Of a stretch of DNA of 64,000 nt, positions 47,432 to 55,206 are shown piece by piece. Position numbers and translations under genes: made by a program. Numbering within the stretch: position 1 is the first letter of the stretch; the number at the start of each line of letters is the position of its first letter. This stretch comes from Algihabitans albus (GTDB lineage Bacteria; Pseudomonadota; Alphaproteobacteria; Kiloniellales; DSM-21159), in NCBI RefSeq assembly GCF_003572205.1, contig NZ_QXNY01000006.1, forward strand, positions 124,001-188,000. The letters run 5' to 3'. Under the pieces are notes generated by a model, which saw only the letters and a list, made by a program, of their open reading frames with translations, had not been told where the DNA came from and ran no database searches.

Positions 47432-47932
47432 CTACGCTGGCGTCCTCGAGCGGGGCTTGACCGCGGGCTTCTGGATCACCGGCAGACGGCGCGGCACGGG
47501 TGAGGACTGAATGATCGAGGTATTCGTCATCGCGTAGGGGATGATCTCGTCGATCAGCGCTTCCAGATCCTCGACCGATGGCACATGGGCGCGGGCGATG
47601 AAGCAATCCTCTCCGGTCACCCTGTAGCACTCGACCACCTCGGGCAGTCCACGCAGAATCTCGGCGACCTTCTTGAGCTGACCCGGGATCGGCCGGATGC
47701 GGAGCCAGGCCGCGAGCGGCAGTCCAAGTGCCTCCGGGTTGATTTTCACCGTGTAACCTCCGATCACGCCCGCTTCTTCCAGGCGCTTGATGCGCTCGGA
47801 CACGCTCGGCGGGGTGAGCCCGACCTCCCGAGAGAGTTCGGCCAGACTGACACGTGCGTTGTCGATGAGGGCCGAAAGGATCCGCAGGTCCACCGCATCC
47901 AGCCCACCATTTTCATATCGAAGGCGTTTCAC
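47432..47932 (-). CDS. Lrp/AsnC family regulator
   Basis: Protein of 166 aa with HTH LDAVDLRILSALIDNARVSL, AELSREVGLTPPSVSERIKRLEEAG (in parts) and a RAM domain. The C-terminal tail is basic (KPAVKPRSRTPA). GTG 47932 has GAGG upstream; TTG 47959 is the alternative. It is divergent from an EamA transporter gene 106 bases away, the classical layout of an Lrp-type regulator controlling an amino-acid exporter. Confidence 0.85.
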   Translation of the reverse strand: MKRLRYENGGLDAVDLRILSALIDNARVSLAELSREVGLTPPSVSERIKRLEEAGVIGGYTVKINPEALGLPLAAWLRIRPIPGQLKKVAEILRGLPEVVECYRVTGEDCFIARAHVPSVEDLEALIDEIIPYAMTNTSIIQSSPVPRRLPVIQKPAVKPRSRTPA

Positions 47933-48037
47933 TTTTACGGCCTCATAAAGATTGGCCAATCGAGCCTAACACCTGAGTTATGCGCTGTAGCTACGAAAAA
48001 TCGACTCTCATACTGATGGAAATCTCGGGGAGAGCCG

Positions 48038-48949
48038 ATGAAACCGCGCAGTTTGACGTTCACGGCAGTCGCCCGGTCGGTCCCGCCGCACGCCTGGTTC
48101 GGCATCAGCGCGACCTTTCACTATCTCGGGCCGTCCTTCGCGGTGCTGCTGTTCCCCGCCGTCGGCGTCCTCGGAGTCGCCTGGATGCGGATCGCATCGG
48201 CGGCGCTGATCTTCGCGCCCTGGACCAAACCTTGGCGGATGCTGCACGCGGCGGACTCCCGCACAAGGCTTCTGCTGATCGGCCTGGGTCTGTGTCTCGC
48301 CGTCATGAACGTATCCTTCTACCTGGCGCTCGAACGGCTCCCCATGAGCCTGGTCGCGGCAATCGAGTTCGTCGGCACGATCGGACTGGCGGTTTGCGGA
48401 CTGCGGACGGGCCGCAATTTTCTGGCGTTGGCCCTCGCCATGGTCGGCGTCCTACTGCTGATCGACGTGACCTGGTCGAGTGATCCGCTGGGACTGTTCT
48501 GGGCTTTTCTCAACGGAGCGCTCTTCGTCGGCTACGTCATCCTGGGGCATAAGGTCTCGGAGCAGGGAGCAAGCGGCGGTGTCGAGGGTCTCGGCGCCGC
48601 CATGGCGATCGCCTTCCTTTTCGTCATGCCCATCGGCTTCCCGGAAGCGATGGAAGCCTTCGGCGCCGTCGAGTTGCTGCTTGCGGGTCTCGGCGTCGGC
48701 CTCTGCTCCTCTGTAATCCCTTACGTTTGCGACCAACTGGCCATGTCGAGATTGCCGCGTGCGAGCTTCGCGCTGCTCCTCGCGCTTCTTCCGGCCACGG
48801 CGACGCTCATCGGGGCGATCGTGCTCGCGCAGATTCCGACCTTGCAGGACCTTTTCGGCGTGGCTCTGGTCATGCTCGGAGTCGCCCTGCATAAGCCCGC
48901 TCCTCCCGCGAATTCAGGGAAAGAGGCGGAGACACTCACGACCAAGTAG
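48038..48949 (+). CDS. EamA/DMT-family transporter (RhtA-like exporter)
   Basis: Membrane protein of 303 aa with ten hydrophobic segments in two EamA halves. AAIEFVGTIGLAV and SVIPYVCDQLAMSRLP are RhtA-like segments. Members export amino acids or other metabolites. Divergence from an Lrp/AsnC gene suggests amino-acid efflux under its control; the substrate is inferred. Confidence 0.85.
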   Translation: MKPRSLTFTAVARSVPPHAWFGISATFHYLGPSFAVLLFPAVGVLGVAWMRIASAALIFAPWTKPWRMLHAADSRTRLLLIGLGLCLAVMNVSFYLALERLPMSLVAAIEFVGTIGLAVCGLRTGRNFLALALAMVGVLLLIDVTWSSDPLGLFWAFLNGALFVGYVILGHKVSEQGASGGVEGLGAAMAIAFLFVMPIGFPEAMEAFGAVELLLAGLGVGLCSSVIPYVCDQLAMSRLPRASFALLLALLPATATLIGAIVLAQIPTLQDLFGVALVMLGVALHKPAPPANSGKEAETLTTK

Positions 48950-49004
48950 AACGGCAAGGTCTTCGGACATCTTCAGAAGGGGTCTGTCTGTAAGCGGAGA
49001 CCGC

Positions 49005-49036
49005 AAAAAGGGCCGGACGGTCGCTCCGCCCGGCCC
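49005..49036 (-). terminator. Intrinsic terminator of hsp20
   Basis: On the minus strand an 11-bp stem with one mismatch (GGGCCGGGCGG/CCGTCCGGCCC, loop AGCGA) is followed by TTTTT. It starts 28 bases after the hsp20 stop codon. Confidence 0.75.
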
Positions 49037-49063
49037 TCTCTTGCCGTTTTGAAACCGTCGGAC

Positions 49064-49546
49064 TTACGCGGCTTCGTTCTCCAGGACCTTCGTGCCCCGG
49101 CCGTTGGCGACGGCCTGGATCGCGATGCTGCGGGGCTTCGCCGACTCCGGCACCTCGCGCAGTAACTCGACATGCAGCAGGCCGTTCTCCAGCCGGGCGC
49201 CGGACACGCGGATGTGATCGGCGAGCTGGAAGCTGCGCTGGAACGCACGGGTCGCGATGCCGCGATGCAGGAAACGGGGGCGTTCGCCCTGTCCTTCGGC
49301 TTCGTCGCGTCCCTTCTTGCCTTCGATCGTCAGCTGGTTCTCGTGCAGCGTGACGTTCAGGTCGTCATCGCCGAATCCGGCCACCGCCATCGTGATGCGA
49401 TAGGCGTCATCGCCGGTCTTCTCGATATTGTAGGGGGGATAGTTGAGTGCGCTCTCGTCGACCCGGCTCGCCGTATCGAGCAGGTTCATCATACGGTCGA
49501 ATCCGACCGTGGCGCGCAGAAGCGGGGAAAAATCGGTGGTACGCAT
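49064..49546 (-). CDS. Small heat-shock protein Hsp20
   Basis: ATP-independent holdase of 160 aa (IbpA/HspA class A type). The N-terminus FSPLLRATVGFDRMMNLLD is typical. The alpha-crystallin domain (about residues 38-130) contains YRITMAVAGFGDDDLNVTLHENQLTIEGKK (in parts) and the closing strand ARLENGLLHVELLREVPE, followed by the short tail SAKPRSIAI. Translation is probably controlled by the ROSE-type thermometer in its leader. Confidence 0.93.
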   Translation of the reverse strand: MRTTDFSPLLRATVGFDRMMNLLDTASRVDESALNYPPYNIEKTGDDAYRITMAVAGFGDDDLNVTLHENQLTIEGKKGRDEAEGQGERPRFLHRGIATRAFQRSFQLADHIRVSGARLENGLLHVELLREVPESAKPRSIAIQAVANGRGTKVLENEAA

Positions 49547-49610
49547 AGATCATATCCTCCAAGAAGCGATATGTGTTCGAACAGCCCTCCGATCGGTCGG
49601 CAGGGCCCGT
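49547..49610 (-). promoter_or_regulatory. ROSE-type RNA thermometer in the hsp20 leader
   Basis: The GGAGG ribosome-binding site (complement of 49556-49560) is sequestered in a hairpin at 49552-49572. Read on the minus strand this is ATATCGCTTCTTGGAGGATAT. ATATC pairs with GATAT and CTTC with GGAG, leaving a single bulged G, the diagnostic UYGCU feature of ROSE elements. A second hairpin lies at 49584-49606. Confidence 0.75.
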
Positions 49611-49779
49611 GGATCAGATCGGGGCAAGGTCTCCGAACCCGCTAGGCGGCCTTCGGTTTGCCCAAATCTTCGTCTCAGGTAATCAAGCGCTAACTTCACT
49701 TCAAGAGTATGGGGCGCGGCGTTTCGGTCGCCCCCTCCGCACTTGTGGAGCGCTAGCAAGCTGTTAATGTTTCAGGATC

Positions 49780-50196
49780 ATGTCGCAGAACAACCCGTCA
49801 GAAGTCAGCCCGCAGATCTCGTTTCTCAATGGAACCTACGCCGAGGCGCTCGCGCTGACTCAGGAAGCGCGCGACTACGTCGCGCTGGAGGAGCGGGCGG
49901 AGCGCAAGGGCCTGCGGCCGGCGGATCAGCTGGTGGCGGCCTGCGAATCCATGCGGGTCACCACGCGCTTGACCCAGGTGATGGCCTGGCTTCTGGTGCA
50001 GCGCGCCGTGCAGGCGGGTGAGATGACGCGAGACGATGCGCGCCAGCCTCAGCACCGGCTCAGCGCGAAGGAAATCTGCGAAACCTCGGAACTCTCGGCA
50101 CCCGCGGACCTGACGCCGCGGATGATGCATCTGCTCAGCCGCAGCCATGCGCTCTACGAGCGGGTGGCCCGGTTGGACGCGCTACTGGATACCTAG
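49780..50196 (+). CDS. DUF1465 family protein (RcdA-like)
   Basis: All-helical protein of 138 aa with the DUF1465 segments FLNGTYAEALALTQEARDY, MRVTTRLTQVMAWLLVQRAV and RSHALYERVARLDALL. Caulobacter RcdA, a ClpXP adaptor for CtrA degradation, belongs to this family but is longer. A cell-cycle proteolysis role is plausible, not shown. Confidence 0.82.
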   Translation: MSQNNPSEVSPQISFLNGTYAEALALTQEARDYVALEERAERKGLRPADQLVAACESMRVTTRLTQVMAWLLVQRAVQAGEMTRDDARQPQHRLSAKEICETSELSAPADLTPRMMHLLSRSHALYERVARLDALLDT

Positions 50197-50265
50197 TCTT
50201 CGCTGGGCGTCGAAGGTCTGCGAACGTGAAAGCCCGTAAAGGCGAGGCCTGTCGGCTCGGCTGCC

Positions 50266-50490
50266 TTACTTCTTCAGGCCGAGGCCGGCAAAGCGTTTGT
50301 TGAACTTCGCGACCTGTCCGCCGCTCTCGTTCAGGCGCTGCACGCCGGTCCAGGCCGGATGAGTCTTGATGTCGATATCCAGACGCAGGCTCTGCCCGGC
50401 CTTCCCGTAGGTGGAGCGCATCGGCAACTCCGTACCGTCGGTCATCACCACGGTGAGGTCGTGATATTCGGGATGGATGTCTTTCTTCAT
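50266..50490 (-). CDS. rpmE: 50S ribosomal protein L31
   Basis: Ribosomal protein of 74 aa. It begins [19 protein letters not shown] and contains HPAWTG and FNKRFAGLG. It lacks the CxxC zinc pair, so it is the zinc-independent (C-) form found in alphaproteobacteria. Confidence 0.96.
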   Translation of the reverse strand: MKKDIHPEYHDLTVVMTDGTELPMRSTYGKAGQSLRLDIDIKTHPAWTGVQRLNESGGQVAKFNKRFAGLGLKK

Positions 50491-50860
50491 GGTCCTGGAC
50501 TTTCTGACCTAAGGCTTTCCAGCCTGAGCTTTTCGAGCGGCGCGTTGTGAGAGGTCGCGGATATAAACAAACCCGCGACCGATCGCAACCCCGCGAAGCG
50601 CCTTGTCATGAGGTCGCAGTCTGGGGCCGGATCATCGCAGGCGCACGGGATTTCGCCTCCGCCGAGGACGGCAATCGCCCTCTAACCCTATGAGAGAGCG
50701 GGATTTCCGCTTTGCGTGGATCGCCCCTGCGATCCGACCTGAAGCGATCCTGCTGCGTGGGAGCCTCGCTTGCGAGGCCCCTGCAGCTCGTGCAATAGCT
50801 GACGCGGGCCATTTACCCACGAGTGGCCGTTGTTTTTCCTGGAGCGCGAAACCTCCGTCG
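50491..50860. other. Divergent regulatory region between rpmE and the ABC exporter gene
   Basis: About 370 bases between divergently transcribed genes. The frame of the exporter is open through 50690 but the upstream part is not family-like. I see no small gene, RNA motif or clear terminator here. Confidence 0.4.
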
Positions 50861-52750
50861 ATGTCCGATCCTGCTACCGCCCCCTCCGGCGCCTCTCCTT
50901 CCAGCGCCTCGGCGCCGGCTCCGGCGACGACCGCCGCCTTGCGCCAGAGCGACCGGCCCAAGAGTCGCGATCTGCGCGTGCTCGTGACGCTCTGGAGCTT
51001 CGTCAAGCCTTACGGCTGGCAGGTCGCGCTGGCGGCCCTGGCGCTGATCGTCGCTGCGGGCACCGTCCTGGCCCTGGGCAAGGGCCTGAGGATGCTGGTC
51101 GACGAAGGCTTCGCGTCGGGCAACTCGGCGCTGCTCGACAAGGCCGTCCTGGTGCTGCTGGGGGTGGTCGTGCTGCTGGCCGGCGCGACCTACGCGCGCT
51201 TCTACCTGGTGTCCTGGATCGGCGAGCGGGTGGTGGCGGATGTCCGCCGGGCCGTCTTCGACCGGGTGATCGCCCTCTCGCCCGCCTATTTCGAAATCAA
51301 CCGCACGGGCGAGATCCTGTCGCGCCTGACCACCGACACGACGATCCTGCAGGTCGTGGTCGGCAGTTCGGTTTCGGTGGCTTTGCGCAATGTTCTCCTC
51401 TTCGTCGGCGGTCTCGTGCTGCTGATGATCACCTCGCCGAAGTTGACGGGGCTCGTTCTTCTGGTGGTGCCGCTGGTGCTGCTGCCGATCATCTTCTTCG
51501 GCCGGCGCGTACGCCGGCTTTCGCGCGAGAGCCAGGACCGGATCGCCGATGTCGGTGCCTACGTCGACGAATCCCTCAATGCGATCCGCACGGTTCAGGC
51601 CTTCACCCACGAGTCGCTGGACAGTCAGCGCTTCGGTCAGCGCGTTGAGGGGGCTTTCGCGACCGCCGTCCGCCGAATCAGCGCGCGGTCGGCCCTGACC
51701 GGAACCGTGATCGTTCTGGTGTTCGGCTCGATCTCCGCGATCCTCTGGGTCGGCGGTCACGACGTGCTGAGCGGGCGGATCAGCGCCGGCGAGCTCTCGG
51801 CCTTCGTCTTCTACGCGGTGGTGGTGGCCGGCGCGGTCGGCTCGATCAGCGAAGTGATCGGCGATCTGCAGCGCGCCGCGGGCGCGACCGAGCGGCTGCT
51901 CGACCTGCTGGCGACCGACAGCGAGATCGAGGTGCCCGACAACCCGGCGCCGCTGGCGCAGCCGGTCAAGGGGGCCATCGTCTTCGACCGGGTGAACTTC
52001 CACTACCCCGCGCGTCCCGAGTGGGCGGCCCTGGAAGACTTCTCGCTGGAGGTGGCGCCCGGCGAGAAGGTCGCGCTGGTCGGTCCGTCGGGCGCCGGCA
52101 AGACCACGGTGATGCAGCTTCTCCTGCGCTTCTACGACCCGGCCGGCGGCAGCCTGCGCTTCGACGGGGTCGACCTGCGCGCGCTCGATCCGCAGCAGCT
52201 GCGCGGCGCCATCGGCCTGGTGCCGCAGGAGCCGGTGATCTTCGCGGCGGACGCCTGGGAGAACATCCGCTACGGCCGGCCGGAGGCCAGCGACGCGGAG
52301 GTTTTGGAGGCTGCCCGCGCCGCCCATTGCCTGGAGTTTCTGGAGAACCTGCCCAGCGGTCTCGACAGCTTCATGGGCGAGAAGGGCGTCAGGCTGTCCG
52401 GCGGCCAGCGTCAGCGCCTGGCCATCGCCCGCGCCATCCTGCGCGATCCCGCCCTGCTGCTGCTGGACGAGGCCACCTCCTCCCTGGACGCGGAGAGCGA
52501 GAAGGCGGTGCAGGACGCGCTCGACCGGCTGATGGTCGGGCGCACCTCCATCGTCATCGCCCACCGGCTGGCGACCGTCCTCATGGCCGACCGCATCATC
52601 GTGCTCGACCGTGGCCGCATCGTGCAGGCCGGCAGCCACGCCGAACTGCTGCGGGACCGCGACGGCCTTTACGCCCGTCTCGCCGCCCTGCAGTTCGACC
52701 AGGCCGAGGCCCTGGGCCGCCCCAGCTACGACGAGGTCGCCGCGAAGTAG
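50861..52750 (+). CDS. ABC exporter, fused permease-ATPase (lipid A/MsbA-like)
   Basis: Half-transporter of 629 aa. A low-complexity Ala/Pro/Ser N-terminus (to about residue 35) precedes a six-helix transmembrane domain (about 45-330) and an ATPase domain with Walker A GPSGAGKTT, Q-loop QEPVIF, signature VRLSGGQRQR, Walker B LLLLDEATSSLD and H-loop IAHRL. It functions as a homodimer. The substrate is unknown; the MsbA/multidrug-type class is the nearest. Confidence 0.87.
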   Translation: MSDPATAPSGASPSSASAPAPATTAALRQSDRPKSRDLRVLVTLWSFVKPYGWQVALAALALIVAAGTVLALGKGLRMLVDEGFASGNSALLDKAVLVLLGVVVLLAGATYARFYLVSWIGERVVADVRRAVFDRVIALSPAYFEINRTGEILSRLTTDTTILQVVVGSSVSVALRNVLLFVGGLVLLMITSPKLTGLVLLVVPLVLLPIIFFGRRVRRLSRESQDRIADVGAYVDESLNAIRTVQAFTHESLDSQRFGQRVEGAFATAVRRISARSALTGTVIVLVFGSISAILWVGGHDVLSGRISAGELSAFVFYAVVVAGAVGSISEVIGDLQRAAGATERLLDLLATDSEIEVPDNPAPLAQPVKGAIVFDRVNFHYPARPEWAALEDFSLEVAPGEKVALVGPSGAGKTTVMQLLLRFYDPAGGSLRFDGVDLRALDPQQLRGAIGLVPQEPVIFAADAWENIRYGRPEASDAEVLEAARAAHCLEFLENLPSGLDSFMGEKGVRLSGGQRQRLAIARAILRDPALLLLDEATSSLDAESEKAVQDALDRLMVGRTSIVIAHRLATVLMADRIIVLDRGRIVQAGSHAELLRDRDGLYARLAALQFDQAEALGRPSYDEVAAK

Positions 52751-52797
52751 CTATGGATAGTCGCGACAGTCATTGCTTTTGCCGAGCTTGACCGAAA

Positions 52798-52831
52798 CCC
52801 CACCCCGAGCGAAGCGTTGCTCAGGGTGGGG
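52798..52831. terminator. Inverted repeat between convergent ABC exporter and broken PBP gene
   Basis: CCCCACCC-C-GAGC pairs with GCTC-A-GGGTGGGG around an 8-base loop. Without a T-run it is at best a weak bidirectional terminator. Confidence 0.4.
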
Positions 52832-52841
52832 CATCCGTGAG

Positions 52842-53947
52842 CTAGCGATCCGTCGGAGTTTGTGCGGTGGTGTCGCTGTCAACGACGATCGTCGGCGTCT
52901 CTACGAAGCCGCCGTGAAAGCGACCGGCAAGTGCTTCAGCGACAACTCGCACTGAGGCTGCGCCGATTGCAGCAGGATCTGTGTCTACCGTTGCGGTGAG
53001 TTCGCCTTCGGAAACCATCTGAAGTGCATCGGGATCGCCGTCACGGCCGAGGAGGAGGATGTCTGACCGCCCGGCGGCATCGGTTGCCAGGCGTGCGCCC
53101 ATGATCATGTTGTCGTTGGCAGCCCAGATCAGATCGATGTCCTGATGTTCACGTAGCAGCGTCTCTGCCGCCTTTTTGCCGCCTTCCACGCTCCAGTCGC
53201 CTTGCTCGCTTCCCACGACTGTCAGATGCGCGTGCTCCGCAAGACCTTCGCGAAACCCTGAGACAGCCTCTGTGGAATGGTAGCCTGGCGCACCCTCGAT
53301 AAGGCCCACTTGCATTGTCCGACCCGCTGAAAGCCGACCGGCATAATCCCCCATGGCGCGGTTGGCGCCGCGTTGCGAATAGCCGACGACGGCATGAATC
53401 GGTGTGGGAAAGGATTGCAGGTCGGAGTTCGCGACAACCACTACAATTCCGGCATCGACGGCTTGACGGAGGATCGGGGCAGCCAGCTCCGCGTCGCGTA
53501 TAGCCACAATCAGGCCATGCACATCGGGCAATCCGTGGACCGAGGGGCGCGTGATAACTTCTTCAATTAGCGCCACATGCACCTCGTAGCGCCACATGCA
53601 CCTCGTAGCGCCACATGCACCTCGTTGTCGCCGCTTCCCGGCGGTCCCATGGTGATCGCTTCGGCATTGATTTGGTCGGCCATGGCCTCGACGCCTTCGC
53701 GCATTGAGGCATAGTAGGAAAAATCCGGCGCGACCGGCACGAAGGCAAGTCGGATCGGTCCTTCACGTACCGCGTCACGCCCGCGAAGATTGTCGAAGGG
53801 TGCTTGTGAGTTGACGGCGAGCGGCGCTGCCGAGGTGGCCGGCGCTGTCTCGGCCTGCGCCCCGCTATCTGCAGCTACCGAAGGATTGGCGATGGCGTTG
53901 ACGGTGACGACAAAGGTTGTAACTGCGGTTAGGACTACACTTCGCAT
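52842..53947 (-). pseudogene. Periplasmic sugar-binding-type protein, frameshifted by a tandem repeat
   Basis: Type-1 periplasmic binding protein (ribose/LacI-like fold) with a signal peptide (MRSVVLTAVTTFVVTVNAIA). N-terminal lobe: IRLAFVPVAPDFSYYASMRE and GPPGSGDNEVHVAL. The rest continues in another frame from 53597 (LIEEVITRP, then ANDNMIMGARLATDAAG). The break coincides with three tandem copies of a 19-bp unit at 53570-53626. With a single copy the frame reads through as DNEVHVALIEEVI. It is divergent from an AraC gene that is also broken. No permease or ATPase is adjacent. Confidence 0.8.
53570..53626. repeat. Three tandem copies of a 19-bp unit
   Basis: GCGCCACATGCACCTCGTA is repeated at 53570-53588, 53589-53607 and 53608-53626, the last copy with one mismatch at its final base. 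Since 19 is not a multiple of three, the two extra copies (38 bases) shift the frame of the binding-protein gene. Copy numbers of one or four would restore it. Confidence 0.95.
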
Positions 53948-54129
53948 CCGCTATTCCCCTTCTCAATACGTTTCCAGGTTGCGGCGCCTGTGAGGTCGTC
54001 CCCGCACGCGGCTGGCGCCGACACGTGGAACTTGGGGCTATTGGCGAACGGCTTCTTTCACCGCCTGGCCCGATTTTCACGATCTTAGCGTCCTGTATCA
54101 GCTGATCGCGTCATTGCCGAGTTTCCCGC

Positions 54130-54156
54130 TTCTCCCCACTTGATTTCAGGGGAGAA
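54130..54156. promoter_or_regulatory. Inverted repeat between the divergent broken genes
   Basis: TTCTCCCC and GGGGAGAA arms (8 bp) are separated by 11 bases. It lies between the binding-protein gene and the AraC gene, so it may be an operator. No spacing to a promoter can be assigned. Confidence 0.3.
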
Positions 54157-54202
54157 CAGGTAGCTGGAATTGCTCAGGGTGCGCGATGGCGACTTATCCG
54201 GT

Positions 54203-55135
54203 ATGAAAAACTTGCGGGTGGCGTCTCCTATTTCTTCGGTCCTTGCACCGACCGATGTGGCTCGGCTTCTGCCCTGTCGGCCCGTACTCAGCAGCGAAGA
54301 CTTGGGTTGGAAAGATCTTGTGGTCCTGCGCCAGGCGCAGCCGGCTGCCGAGTTGCCGGAGTGGACAATCGGTCATCACAAAATTAGCGTCGTCACCCGT
54401 GGTGGATATCATCTTGAGCAGTGATATGTCGGGCGCTGGCGCAGCGCGCGTACCCGAGTAGACGATGTTACGATCCTCCCGGCCGGTTCGCCGGTGGCGT
54501 GGCGCTGGGACCGAGCCATTGAGGTGATAGACCTTTTTCTCGCCCCGCCTGTCGTTGCACGAGTCGTTGAGCAGGAATTCGACAACGATCCGGCCCGTTT
54601 GGAGATCCGTGACTGCTTCGCTGCGCGGGAGAGCGGACTCGCATTACTAGCCCGCACGCTGTTGGCCGAGGTCGCGGCCGGATCCCAAGGGCGTCTATTC
54701 GCGGAGAGTCTCGCGACGGCGCTTGCTGTCGTCCTCGCTCGAACTCATTCGGCTTCGCCATTGCGAGAGGTTCGAGAGAGCGACGGTACGCCAAGCAGAC
54801 ACAGGCTTGCTCCTGCGCGGTTTCGTCGTGCGACCGACCTCATGCGGGACAGGCTTGCCGACGACATCAGTCTCTCCGACATAGCCGACTCCGTTGGTCT
54901 CAGCCCACAGCACTTTGCTCGGGCCTTCTCTCGTGAAACCGGCATGCCGCCTCACCGCTACCTTATGGGGCTTCGCGTTGAGCGAGCCCGAGAATTCTTG
55001 GCCGAAAGCAACCTGCCCCTAGCCGCCGTGGCGATCAAATCGGGCTTTTGTTCACAGAGCCACATGACAACTGCTTTCAAGCGTGTTCTCGGAACGACGC
55101 CTGGGCGCTATCGAGTAACTGCCAAGGCGTGGTGA
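54203..55135 (+). pseudogene. AraC family regulator interrupted by an in-frame stop
   Basis: A single frame runs from ATG 54203 (MKNLRVASPISSV) to 55135, broken only by TGA at 54422-54424 (HLEQ-stop-YVGRWRSAR). The C-terminal double HTH is intact: DDISLSDIADSVGLSPQHFARAFSRETG (in parts) and GFCSQSHMTTAFKRVLGTTPGRYR. A CGA-to-TGA change would explain the stop. An N-terminal sensing half and a free-standing HTH half (possible start 54494) could each be made. It is divergent from the broken binding-protein gene, presumably its target. Confidence 0.78.
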
Positions 55136-55206
55136 CGCAAAACTTCGCATTGCTTGTTTCAGTTCGTCTGCTCGCAACGATTGGCAGGGCGGCTCAAAAC
55201 GGTCTG

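Noticed and set aside
54422-54424. TGA in the AraC gene read as selenocysteine
   Set aside because: AraC regulators have no selenocysteine and no SECIS-like hairpin is seen just downstream; a point nonsense mutation is simpler.
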